Shown in pieces: positions 22,164-33,325 of a DNA stretch of 64,000 bases; the stretch's first letter is position 1, and the number at the start of each line of letters is the position of its first letter. The DNA is taken from the NCBI GenBank assembly GCA_947561395.2, contig OX387184.1, forward strand, positions 41,096,766 through 41,160,765, in the 5' to 3' direction. A program made the position numbers and the translations under genes. The notes under the pieces were generated by a model, which did not search any database, was not told where the DNA came from, and saw only the letters and a list, made by a program, of their open reading frames with translations. Source of the stretch: Buxus sempervirens (taxonomy: Eukaryota > Streptophyta > Magnoliopsida > Buxales > Buxaceae).

Positions 22164-23753
22164 TGATAAGTCATGAAAATACCACATTATAGCACATTAA
22201 TTCCATGACTTATCTGGTTTTATTTCATATTTAATTCCCAATTTTACTTAGAAATTGTCAAAATCTTTCATCTCTACATTTTATTGTCTAAATTATGCCT
22301 AATTTGTTGATGTAGAGATACTCTTGGTGATTATAGAAGTCACGGTTCAAACGGCGTAACAATCGGAGTCAAATTGTAGAAGATATCACCAACGTTCGCT
22401 GGCCGTTCGAACGTTGGTGTTCTGCAGAGAAACCCGAGAGCAGCGTTCGCTGGCCGTTCGCCTGCCGTTCGAACGTTGATGATCTACAGAGAAACCCGAG
22501 AGCAGCGTGCGCTGAACGTTCGACTGTCGTTCGAACGTTGGTGAAAAATAGAGAAATTATGAGCGGCGTTCGCTGACCGTTCGATGAACGTTCGAACAAG
22601 AGATGAAGAAACAGCTTTTTAACTTGAGCGTTCGACTCGCGTTCGATGACCGTTCGAACGATCAAGAAGAAAAACTTGTTATAAAATTCCGAACTTTGAG
22701 GATTTGTTTCCTTTTTCTTGGGGGATCTTCTTCTAGTCTTTAGGAGGATTTTTAGGGGTTTCTAATAAAGGAGATTAGGTCGTTTTTGGACTAAAAAATC
22801 GTGGATATACAAGGAAAGGAAGCTCTCTCTTCCTTAGGAGTCTTGGAAGGCAAGTTTCTATTTTCTCTTCAAGGGATTTCTGGGCAAGTTTGGAGATATA
22901 AAAAGGAGGAGCTTGAACATGAATAGAGGAGGATTGATGCTGGGAACGTGAGGAAGAACTAGGAACGTGGGAGATCAAAGCTTGGACTCCATTAGTTTAC
23001 TTCTTCTCTTTTCTTCTCTTTTTAAATATACTCTGTTTTTAATGGCTATTCCTAGTTCAGTCATGAACTAATTTCTTTTTCTAAGGCTTTGATGTAGTCT
23101 AAACATGATGTTTTATTTCTGAATATTATTGCTAATGGATTTGTGATTCACTATTTGAGTATTTTATTATTGTGCTTAACCCAATTGAGTATTTGATCAC
23201 CATTCAATTGTATTTGATAATTGTATTGAGACCGAGAGGAGATATACAATTTTAGTTCCTATGATAAAATACCATACTCTACATGTTGATAGAGATATTG
23301 GCATGGTTTATGTAGCTTTGTGTTTTTGACATGAAAATCTACAGATCTTAATGTGCCTTGTTGCTTTTAAATTCACATAGAGATATAGTGAGTTATTGTG
23401 GGGAGGTAAGTTCGTTGGTGCTCGAGAGAGACCATTGGATAGGATAGGGATTTTCGCTTTCAAATTGGATTATAAAATTCATTAGCATGTGTATTCAAGA
23501 ATTAATTCAGATTTGTTTATGATGAAATCAAATGCCTTAGTATTTTAAATCTCTTATTAAATCTAAATCTTATATTTTCTTAGGTGATAATTTTAATTGT
23601 TAGTTAAATACTCATCTCAATCTTTGATTATTCAAATAGAATTTAGGATAGTAATTTCAGTATTTAGTAGCTACCATTCCCTGTGGGTTCGACACTCTAT
23701 TTCATCACTTTATTACTTGTTATGAATTCGTGCACTTGCGAAAAAGTACATCA
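22164..23753 (+). mobile_element. Nested solo LTR, 1.59 kb, TSD CTGAG
   Basis: It starts TGATAAGTCATGAAAATACC and ends AAGTACATCA, flanked by CTGAG on both sides (22,159-22,163 and 23,754-23,758). The 3' part has CCCTGTGGGTTCGACAC and TGCACTTGCGAAA, a phrase shared by a group of plant gypsy-like LTRs. A TATA box (TATAAAAAG) is at 22,897. Length and ends resemble the LTR at 59,478-61,037. Confidence 0.92.
22380..22665 (+). repeat. GTTCGAACG-rich tandem repeat in LTR U3
   Basis: About five degenerate 55-60 bp units contain CGTTCGCTGGCCGTTCGAACG and the spacer AGAGAAACCCGAGAGCAG. The core GTTCGAAC is a perfect palindrome. The array lies about 230-500 bp upstream of the TATA box of the nested LTR. 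Confidence 0.85.
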
Positions 23754-24929
23754 CTGAGCTCTGATAACTGGATTGCGGAAGGAAGGTGAAGTGTCCAAGG
23801 GTTATTATGTAAGGTCGAGCTTAAATCTACTCAGATCTGGATGCTACTATAGATCTGAGGTCATCGGCCGTTAAAATTTTCTTTCCAGAGATGATTATCA
23901 GAGAGGCTAGAAGCTAGAAGGAATTCTCAATAAATCATGTGAGTAGCATCACTTTTACTGCGTGTGTTGAAACCAATTACCTGAGATTAGCCGAAACGAT
24001 TTATTGTGAAATTTGTTAGAAATTGCATTGCGTTTTGAAGAGATTTGCGAGTCGGAGCTTTTATAGTGTTAGAATTAAATTTGATTTAGGTTTAATGTCT
24101 ATTGAAGGTGGTAGAAGCATAGATCAGCTATTGTGGAAGCTCGATTTTAGGATAGTCATGTCTAGATTAATATAACAGTGAATGGAAAGTGTGCCGAGAA
24201 AACAGAGGAGTGTCCGCTGGGTGCCGCCTACTATTTTCACTCAACGGCAGCTCAGCGGATGGGAGAAAATAGGGTCCGCCTATCTGGCGCCTCCTAGTGC
24301 CTACTGTTTTGTACTTAGCGCACCCACCCAAATTCCAGTATAAGTGCGGTTGACTGTTTTTAGCCTATTTTCTCCAACCAAATGACCCAAACACCTACCT
24401 AGGAGCTAGATTAAGATGCTCAAAGTGTTATAAAGTGGCCAAAACCCATGGGAATTATTCCGTTAATTATTAGTAGGATTTATGAGTTCCAAAATTCAAG
24501 TTTGAGGGGCTGTTGGTAGTTACATCTGCTATTCTTGATACCATGAGTTTGTGATTTGATTTGAACCTGTTTTACTCTTATTTTCCAGCTTGCGAGATTG
24601 TGTAACTTGAGTCTTAGCGATTTCCAAGGTGCTGAGCAGAATTTATAGAAGTGTTTGGTGTGAGTAAAGAATTGAACAAATGGGTTGGATTTGTGGTTTG
24701 GGTTAGCAGACCAATTGGTGTTCTATGAGATACCGTTCTGGTCATGAGTGACCGTGATAAGTTTACTTTGCTTATTTATTGGTGATGTCAAAGGTTGGTT
24801 TATTTTGTCGTTAATAAAGAGTTTATGCATTTGATATCCTGTTTTGGTTTAGCTTATCCTGGATCCACATCTAAGGTTAGTAATGTAATGTTATTGCTTC
24901 ATTGGTGTAATTCCATGACCTTGTGTGTT

Positions 24930-25075
24930 GCCACAACCGATGTAGAGCAGCCAGAAACCCTGAGTAGGCTTGGTTGTCAATGCCAAAACCCGGGGAGTAG
25001 GCCGGCATTGGATGACAAAACCCTGAGTAGGCCGTCATTTCAGAGTTCTGAAACCCTGAGTAGGCTGGAACTGTG
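24930..25075 (+). repeat. Stem-loop array, second copy (CCTGAGTAGG loops)
   Basis: Units have stems ACAACC/GGTTGT, CAATGCC/GGCATTG, ATGAC/GTCAT and AGTTC/GAACT around AAACCCTGAGTAGG loops (unit 2 CCCGGGGAGTAGG). Relative to the copy at 15,515 several stem positions differ on both sides or change between G-U and A-U, keeping pairing. Confidence 0.83.
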
Positions 25076-25790
25076 TACATGGAGATGTGGATGTCTCCTT
25101 GGCATGTCAATTAACCAATTAAAGCAATAGGCATGACATTGACCAATGTTGGTATTTTTTGATTTCATGTGATATGACCTGTTTATTCGCAGGTTTATTG
25201 GCGCGGAGTAGCCCATGATAAAAGTACTCCATTGGCGTGGAGTGGCCCATGATAAACACTTCAGAAAATTGAAATCCTGAGTTATTTGAGATGGTGTTTT
25301 TATCAAAATGTTGCTATCTAGTTATAAGTGGTTTCAAGATTATATTTATGAGTTAATATGAACATGAATTGCTGGACTTACCTATCGGAATTTTTCATTA
25401 CACATATCACCTTTATTGGTTATATCATTGTGAGATTTGTCGGATTAATCATATTATCGCCCTCAGTATCCGTGCATTATTTCGATTTATATTTTATAAC
25501 CTTGTGAAAACTGTAATCATGCATGCATGAGCTACTCACTGGGATATTCGTATCTCATTCCGTATTGTTTTTGTTTTGTTTTCGGCGGCTCTTGGAGATG
25601 ACGTTTCCTGCGGGTAGATGCTTGGTCTTGTGAGTTTATTTCAATTTGGGTTTTCCTCGCGTACTCTGATTATCTAGTTATTGTTGTATTCATGTTTTTC
25701 CTTCACTCTGATATTGCGATCCTGCGTTCCTTTTAACCTTCGGAGATGAGTTATAGTTTTTCCTAGGTAACTCAGATCCGGGGCATTACA

Positions 25791-27019
25791 TCAAATATAG
25801 ATCTCTGTTGTAGTTCATTTTCAATCTAGTCAAAAGGTCTCATTTTCAATCTAGTCAAAAGATCTCTGTTGTAGTTCAACTTGTTCTGTGCTATATATTT
25901 TGATCTTTGAATACTAGAATGAATATCTGATTACTTAGGACCATTGCTTCCAAGGTTGCTTACTCTGTATGATCAATAAGATCAATTATTCCAAATCACA
26001 CATTCAAATTCTAGAAATGCAAAAACAAATAAGTTACACAATGAAATTCCCATCTTTGGCAAGGCCTATAATCTAATTCTGACTGTTAATATAATTGTTT
26101 AGGATTTAGAAAACTAGGTATTCTTGGTTCTTTTGAATATAACTCATTGACGTTTCATCTAGTAAAGTGGAAAGAGTGATAAATTTGCAAATAAGGGATA
26201 GGAACAAACCACAAAAGGAGTAGTTTCCTATCAAGGAGCTACTTCATCACACTCAAAACTCTGGCTTAAATAGTACTCTAAAGATCTTGTACGTCCTTGG
26301 TCAAGAATATATCCTTGACTGTTTTCTGACCATTACATTAATCCTTCTAACTTATTTGATATCTTTGACTTTGTGTATTATTCTGTTCTAAGTAAGAAGG
26401 AGGAGCAAAATTTCATTATTACCTGAATTGCATAATGTAGACCCAGCTATTAATCATCAAGCATTGGGAATGACAAGACCTTTGACTGCAGGATTCTATT
26501 GGAACTAAGTTTTACTGATTCACTAGTTGATAAGGCAACATAATGTAAGAACTAGTTAATTAAAGTATTTTATTTTGAGAGGTCATGGGCTGGTCCTGCA
26601 AATGATAAGTATTTATAGTATCATGTTGATCAATTAATTATTAAGTATATGTACCATTGTATAAGCCAACTCCCTGTTTCTCCTTCAAGTAGATCCTTTG
26701 TAATCTTCATTGAAATTTGCAGTTATCTTGGAGTTATAAGACAAGATCTGATTTGGGTTCATTAGAAATTAATTATTGTTTCTGAAATTAGTTGTTTGCA
26801 AATGATTTGATTTGGGGTTTTCTGAAGTTCATGCAATATTTGTGAATTTTTTTTGTTGCTTCTTGTTGATAATGGTTGGAATTATTCTCAATGAGATTTT
26901 TTGTATGCATAAGCTAGCCCATAGAACTGTAGATGTTATGTAGAAGAAATGTTTGATAAGTTTACATTCTTTTTAGAGAGAACGCCTAGGGGAGTACTTT
27001 GAAGAGGATTTGAGAGGAT
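25791..27019. other. Unassigned AT-rich spacer with a local triplication
   Basis: The phrase TTTTCAATCTAGTCAAAAG occurs left of the LTR at about 21,835 and twice right of it (about 25,820 and 25,843), so the target site was already repeated before the LTR arrived. No gene or element end recognised in the remaining 1.1 kb. Confidence 0.55.
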
Positions 27020-27292
27020 ATGGATATTGAGAAAGACACGAGTGAAGCGGTTGTTGATGTGATAGTTGTGCCAAATGTTGAGTCAGAGTATGTCCGAAAA
27101 ATAGAAAACGAGTTTGACACTTTGGAGGCAGCTTATGATTTTTACAATGCGTATGCTAGAATGGCTGGATTTAGCATTCGCAAAAATCATCTGCGCAAGG
27201 ACCCAAGTAGGACAGTCATAGTTGATCAAATATTATGTTGCTCAATGGAAGGGAAAGTAACCCACCTGGTCAATGGTAACCACTTGTTTTGA
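27020..27292 (+). CDS. FAR1-type DNA-binding domain fragment (FAR1-related sequence-like first exon)
   Basis: A 90-codon frame begins MDIEKDTSEAVVDVIVVPN and carries ENEFDTLEAAYDFYNAYAR and MAGFSIRKNHLRKD, then ILCCSMEGK. This is the start of the FAR1 DNA-binding domain, a zinc-binding module of Mutator-derived plant transcription regulators. The remaining Cys/His ligands and the MULE transposase and SWIM domains are not found in the next kilobase, so this is a first exon cut off from its gene, or a captured piece. A weak second exon candidate follows an AG acceptor at 27,563 but soon stops. The start ATG follows an A/G-rich leader; I cannot tell whether it is expressed. Confidence 0.65.
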   Translation: MDIEKDTSEAVVDVIVVPNVESEYVRKIENEFDTLEAAYDFYNAYARMAGFSIRKNHLRKDPSRTVIVDQILCCSMEGKVTHLVNGNHLF

Positions 27293-29007
27293 TCTCATAC
27301 TGTTAAAGCTTTTTCAATTGTGTTTTGATCTCATAAGCTGTATGAGCATGTTGGTATCTTCATACTGTTAAAGCTTTTTCTATGTATCAGAATATTTTAC
27401 AGAAATTGTTATTTTCATCTCTCTGCTTCTTTATTTAATATCTAATTTCTGTATATTTTTCCTCATCCTTGTAAGACTTATCATTTTAATCATAATTTAA
27501 TAGTTAATTTGTGCAATGATCTGATCCTTATAAGATTTATCATTTTTTCTTGCAATGATCGCAGGTCTTAAAGATTGCATAATAGAAATGAGGTTGCTGT
27601 CCTTGGCTGGTCCTGGATCAGATTCCTGGATCAGATTCCAGGGATCTTTGTTTTGTCTGTAGTTTCTGCCCAAACACTGATCTTGTTATTTCCTTCAAAA
27701 CTGTAATGAGACAGATATTCCTGACCATGAAACCAACGGATTGGATAAGTTACCATTTTCCGTGTTGTTGAAGCCATTACATTTCGTCACAATCTAGTTA
27801 ACTTGGTTTAAGCATTTGTGTTCAATGTATCTCTTCGTTGCTGATGTTTAAAACTATCAATTCTGCATTTTCTGGTAAATGTAGTCACTTCGATGTTTCT
27901 GTTCTTTTTTATGAATGAATCTTGCCGCTTTTCTATCTTTGTATTTTTAACAGTTTCTATGAGAATGTTAGCTGTTAACCGAGGCCCAGAACAAAGGCTG
28001 TTATGATGGTTTTAGGGGGATAATTAGTGTCCGAAAGCAATCCACAAGAGTGTAAAAAAGATTGCCCCATTTTTCTTGAAAATGTAATGGCAAACAGAAA
28101 CTGGAATCAATCTTTCTTTGCCAGCTTCGCCTCAATTTTTTCGGTTAATTGTTTGTCCCAGGACGAATGTATAACACGAACTTGAGAGTACCGAGCAGAT
28201 GCTGGTACTTGGTTTTAGACCAAGTGACAGATCATTCCGCTCATTAGACACATCAGAACATCGATTTTCATTTTCTTCTGAGACCAATGTGTAATTGTAA
28301 CTCGTTTGAGAAATCCCCATTACGAATATCCGCTCCAACCAGCAGGAACCAGGTTTAGCACCATCAAGGCACATTTTTGCTTGGCACCGAATATTACTTC
28401 AAGTGGAATTACCATTCTATCAGATTTTATTTTTGACATATGAATCTCACTATTCATCAATAAAATTAACATTCTAGCAGACACCTCTGAATTATAATCG
28501 CAAGAACCTTCTCCTGTGTTAGTTTTGCCACGGTTTCACTGTATTGCTTCTATTTTGTTCTCCACAAACTGCATCTCAGACCATAGATTCAAAGTAATCG
28601 CAGATCCTAAAAGCGGTTTTAGTTAGACTCTCCAATTTCATACAATCAGGCCACTTTTTCGGATATAAATCCCTCTGATCCAGTTGTTATGATTCATTGA
28701 TCAACCGAATCTGGGTCTTCACACATGGGGGCACAAGTGGTTTATGGCTGTTCATGTTTTACTCTTTCATGAGTGATAATGAGTTAGTTTCCGCTGTTGG
28801 CAAACGTGATACAAAACAAAAGGGACAGAATAACTAGATTTAAGGACAAATTTGGCTAGAAAACGAAGGCAAAAATGGATAGGAAATATAACTGCAAAAA
28901 ATCATTCAAGTGAAGAATCCTAGCGTGAATCTCATACTAGATACTATACATAAGTTCGAAAATTAAACTCAAACAAATGCAATAAAGACATAATCTATCT
29001 TTATAAA
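27293..29007. other. Unassigned spacer before the CACTA nest
   Basis: The phrase CATACTGTTAAAGCTTTTTC is repeated at about 27,296 and 27,360, and the TGGATCAGATTCC phrase at 27,613 and 27,628. A minus-strand ORF (28,374 to 28,132; starts MCLDGAKPGSCWLERIFVMG) has no family I recognise. Its last part overlaps another open frame ending LTEKIEAKLAKKD, so a spliced or frameshifted host-gene fragment is possible. Nothing else is supported. Confidence 0.4.
28987..29007 (+). repeat. Minisatellite unit, left of the CACTA insertion
   Basis: ACATAATCTATCTTTATAAA lies just before the CACTA left end. Two further units, ACATAATCTATCTTCATAG and ACATAATCTATCAATTGG, lie at 42,993 and 43,014, just after the right end. 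The element split a 21-22 bp tandem repeat. Confidence 0.8.
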
Positions 29008-29024
29008 CACTAAAAAACAAAAGA

Positions 29025-29500
29025 CTTTTACCGGCGGTCGGAAAACCACCGGTAAAAGTAAAAAAAACCGCCGGTAAAACATTCACCGGCAGTTACAATG
29101 GGCGCCGACATATATGCCACCGGCAAATACTTTTGCTGGCGGTCGGAAATAACCGCCGGCAAAACTGACAAGAGTGCTGGCAGCCACTAAACCACCGACA
29201 AAGATATATGCCGGCAATTTATCTGGCCACCAGCGAATGTTTAAGGATGTCGCACCCAAATGCCAACAGCCACTAAAACCACCAGCATAGATCTTTGCCG
29301 GCGGTTTTCATGACCGCCGGCGAATATCTTAAGTGCCGGCGGCTAAAATAACCACTGGCATATATCTTTGCCAGCGGTTACCTCAGCCACCGGAAAATAC
29401 TTGGGGCTCATGCCCAAGGTATTACCAGCGGTTAATAACTGCCGGTAATTACTTTTATCGGCAGTTTTAGAAAACTGCTAGTAAAAGTGATCCCAAGTTT
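29025..29500. repeat. CACTA subterminal repeats (CCGGCGG inverted words)
   Basis: TTACCGGCGGTCGG, ACCGCCGGTAAAA, TTGCCGGCGGTT and relatives alternate in both orientations about every 35-45 bp, the arrangement known to bind CACTA transposase in other elements. G/C content is far above the flanks. Confidence 0.85.
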
Positions 29501-32500
29501 TTGAAGAATCTACTTATAACTCCTATTCCAAATTTTTTTTCCCTGTAAGTTTTGCCCTAAACTATATACACCTGTAAAAACACCTTATGATTACGACCAA
29601 ATCTTTTCAAGTGCCACAAAGAAGATCAAATTAACATAAATAAAACCTTAACAATTAACACAAGTGTTAATACATTGTATTTCCATAAAACATACGTACA
29701 CTCTAATAATTAATTTAAAAAGATATTGTAATTAAAGTGTTTAATAATTGTGTCAAATACATGTAATTAAACTAAAAAATTCAATAGCTCTTCAGCTATA
29801 GTCGTCGTTTGCTGGTGTGCCTTCCAATAATGCACAAGTTGGTTCATCCTGTTTCCTGCGAAAAAAAAAAATAAAAAAAAATTGATAAGTTTAGCATGAA
29901 TGTTATATGACAAATAAACAGTATAAAAGACATACATGAAACTTTCAATTATAACAAACATTTGCAATTACTCAAATTGAGTTTTCATATACACTAAATT
30001 AAAAGTGATTAATCAATTTCAAGTTAGATTTATTTTTTAATCCCTAAAGAAATAAATAAATATAAAAAATAAATAATAATAATAATAAATAGCCCAAAAT
30101 ACATAAAAAATGCCAGATATTTCTTAAAAATAAAATTCTAAGTCTCAATCAATAAAGATGAGCCCAAATTTCGGTAGCACCTCAAAAAAATGAAAAGGAT
30201 GACCATGCCCAAATAGGTCCTAAAATCAAATAACCTGCAAATGAACCCAGAATATATGTACATATGGGGTTTATATTGTGATTTCTGTTATTAGTTTCTC
30301 TTATGTGGATTGAGGTGAATCCTGTGAACCACTCTTACTTTTAATGGCTGTTAACAACTCTTAAGTTTTTTGTATCAATTTGTTATGAGCAATATTTTAG
30401 GACACTCTTTGACAAAATAATAACAGCAAACACACAGAAAGACATTGATAAAATAGTTCTTTTTCTTTGTCCCTTTTTTAATTATTTTGATTCTTATTTA
30501 TCTTCTTTGTCACAATCAGTTAAGCCTTAAGATGGAACAAAGTAACACATCAAGTGCAAGAACTTCGACCATATACAGTAAACATGTTCTCTCTCTCTTC
30601 ACTATAAGTGTGATAAATGTGTGTTTATATATATGTGCGCATATATAGTATATCTTATGTTTCATAAATTCATTTTATTATAGATTTAGGCGCTTGTTTT
30701 AGTTCCAACTGCCAACCAATATTGGGATCTGGTCAAATTTCGGCAACACCTCCCCTAAAATGGAAGGGGTGACCATGCCCAAATAGGTCCCAAACATGTA
30801 AGGAAAGACTGCCATGCTTCACCTACATCAAACATATATTCCTTTTTTTAAAAATTTCACACTGTCCTATCTATGGACAACACCACACCTAGCAGCAACA
30901 CTTTTAATAATTTTTAAGAGGTTCTTAAAGTGGCATCATAATGTTTGTTAAATCTCAGTTTTTTCTTCTTCATGGAAGTAGCATGCTACAATTATAATTC
31001 GTGTGATGAGCATTCAATTAAATGAAAGATGCGGCAAATGAACATTATTCAAGGAGGCGCCATACACAAAAACTACAATCACAAAACACTTTATGATAAT
31101 TTTATTGAACATTTGAAACACCAGATTAGTATCTTTAACAAGATACACGTTCAGAAAGCAAGGAAAACAAGATTTGAAACATTTAAGGCATCTCTAATGA
31201 ATTAACCATTTTTCTATAGTTTATTAAATTTCATACGAACGCATCCTTGCAAGACTGACGCAGCATAAATCTAAAAAATGAATCATATAGAGGGGAATCG
31301 TGGATTTGTACCTTTAATTCGTGCGTCACAAGAAGGGCGAAATCCAGATATGGAAAGAAAAAACAAAGCCCCCAGCAACCAGACAACCAAGGCTCTGGGT
31401 AGGGTCCGATTGTGATTCAAAGCTCTCCAATCACACTATAGATACAAAAAAAAACCGTTAATCGAATAGAGGGTGGAGAAGAGAGGCAAGCGAGAGGAGA
31501 GCAATGTAGCGGCACGAGAGAGAGAGAGGGGAAATATAAAACAAATCGGTTAAAGCAAACATATTTCGCAAAAGCAAAATTAAATTTCTTATAAGCTTTT
31601 AGAAAAATAAAATTAAAAAAACAATGCGAACTGATAGAATCAGAGCTATAACTTCCCAAGTTAACAAGAACAAAAGTGGGAGCTGTGTTTTTTAAAACCC
31701 ATTCAAAAAGGAAGATCTACACACCTGCATATATACCTTATATCAAAAGTCCAACACAATATAACGCAATACATTAAAATCCTTGAAAAATTAGGAAAAA
31801 ATTACAATACAATACATTAACATGTACTTTCTATTATAACATGAACTTCAATCTTTAATACTTGTTAAAAAAGCTCAAATAAATATATCAAATACATTTA
31901 GTCAAGTTTGAAAACAAAAACATAACATCAATATTCAACTCTAGTTTGGCTTGAAACTCGGGTTGGATTTGATCTGCATGCAAGCTGCGCCATATCCTTC
32001 CCTAGTCAAAATTAAAATAAATTGGTTAGTTGAACATTTTATATAATACATGAATATATGATTAACCAATTAAACAAATAACATACATCAAGACCAACTT
32101 GAGCAAAATAAGGAACAAATGTAGTGGACTATCCAGGCTGCTTCACGTGGCATAAAAAGTAAAAAAACAACAAAAAACTATTCATATGCAAATGCAAATC
32201 GTCGGACCATCACGGCTTCATTCCTGCTAAAAAGTAAAAAAATCTTGACATGCAAATGCATGCACATCATCGGACCATGTTAGGATTCATTCCTACATAG
32301 AAGAAAAAAAGAACAAAACAAACTTAGTATCTAAACACACATTAATTTAAACATAGCTAGCTAGATAAAATCATGTTTTGTAATTAAATATAAAGAAATA
32401 ATTATCCAATAATATAAGGTATGGCAATTCAAGTTACTTATATTCACTCAAAAGCTATTCACATGTTCACACTAAAAGTTTTTAGCAACTAAAATAAGAA

Positions 32501-32535
32501 GAAAAAGACGTTCACATGTGGGAAGAACGTGCTTT

Positions 32536-32663
32536 TACACTACTCCAGTTGTTGCTCAACTTGTTGCCTTACCTGCTGCGCTATCTCTGCATCCTTGGTA
32601 TGCAGCTGCTCCTCTAAGTTTTATACTCTATCTTTTAGCATATTGACCTCGGTTGAAGGTGTT
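32536..32663 (-). pseudogene. CACTA ORF1 C-terminal coiled-coil fragment
   Basis: The minus-strand frame reads TPSTEVNMLKDRV, a stop, then NLEEQLHTKDAEIAQQVRQQ and VEQQLE before a stop. The heptad-like L/Q/E pattern is the C-terminal coiled coil typical of transposase-24 type CACTA proteins. Upstream on the same strand WWGHGLTPS continues into the left arm of the adjoining hairpin, so that hairpin is made of the same ORF. Confidence 0.6.
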
Positions 32664-33082
32664 AGTCCATGTCCCCACCAACAAAGTCATATCTTCTTAC
32701 TCCTCATTAGAGGACATCCTTTCTGGGTTAGGTTGGAAGATGTACTATGATAACCTAGATCTCTTCCCCCTTCCACAAGAGTTTCTCAGTTGATCTCATC
32801 TCTCTGCCTATAAAATTAGGATTCTTAACGACGATAGTATACATATGAAAGGACTTGCTTCTTTTGCCTAGAGAATTCTCCAAGCTCAAGTCCTTTCACA
32901 TGTATGATATCATCGTTAAGAATCCCAATTCTATAGGCAGAGAGATGAGATCAACTGAGGAACTCTTGTGGAAGGGGGAAGAGATCTGGGTTATCATAGT
33001 ACCTTTCCTAACCTAACTCAGAAAGGATTTCCTTTAATGAGAAGTAAGAAGATATGACTTCGTTGGTGGGGACATGGACTAA
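32662..33082. repeat. 421-bp inverted repeat (195-bp arms, 31-bp loop)
   Basis: The left arm 32,662-32,856 begins TTAGTCCATGTCCCCACCAA. The right arm 32,888-33,082 ends TTGGTGGGGACATGGACTAA. By eye the arms are about 90% identical when one is reverse-complemented. The left arm appears to be part of the CACTA ORF1 fragment next to it. A transcript would fold into a long near-perfect hairpin. Confidence 0.9.
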
Positions 33083-33325
33083 TCTCATAAGCTGATTCGA
33101 GCTTCTTCAACTTCAAGGGAGAGTAAATAAATCTCTGGTTCTGTTACTCAAGGAGCGAAGCCCTTATTCCCCTCGTGATTTTCATCGCCATTGGACTGAT
33201 CCTTCGATTTGCACGGCGATAGCTTCATTGGCAGCAACGGAGAACGTTGGCAACAATAGCTTTGTTGGCGGCAATGGAGAACGACGGTAGCAGAACCTTG
33301 GTTGGGGAAGAAAACTTTAGAGAGG

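Larger units (their letters stand above)
21861..25790 (+). mobile_element. Solo gypsy LTR (2.34 kb net) interrupted by another solo LTR
   Basis: Starts TGTAAAACCCCGAATTTTC and ends CGGGGCATTACA. Flanks are ACAAA (21,856-21,860) and TCAAA (25,791-25,795), an imperfect TSD. Same family as 13,984-16,272: the TATA box TATAAATAGG is at 22,099, a G/C-rich block at about 24,190-24,330, and the stem-loop array at 24,930-25,075. No internal retroelement sequence flanks it. The 1.59-kb LTR at 22,164-23,753 was inserted later. Confidence 0.85.
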
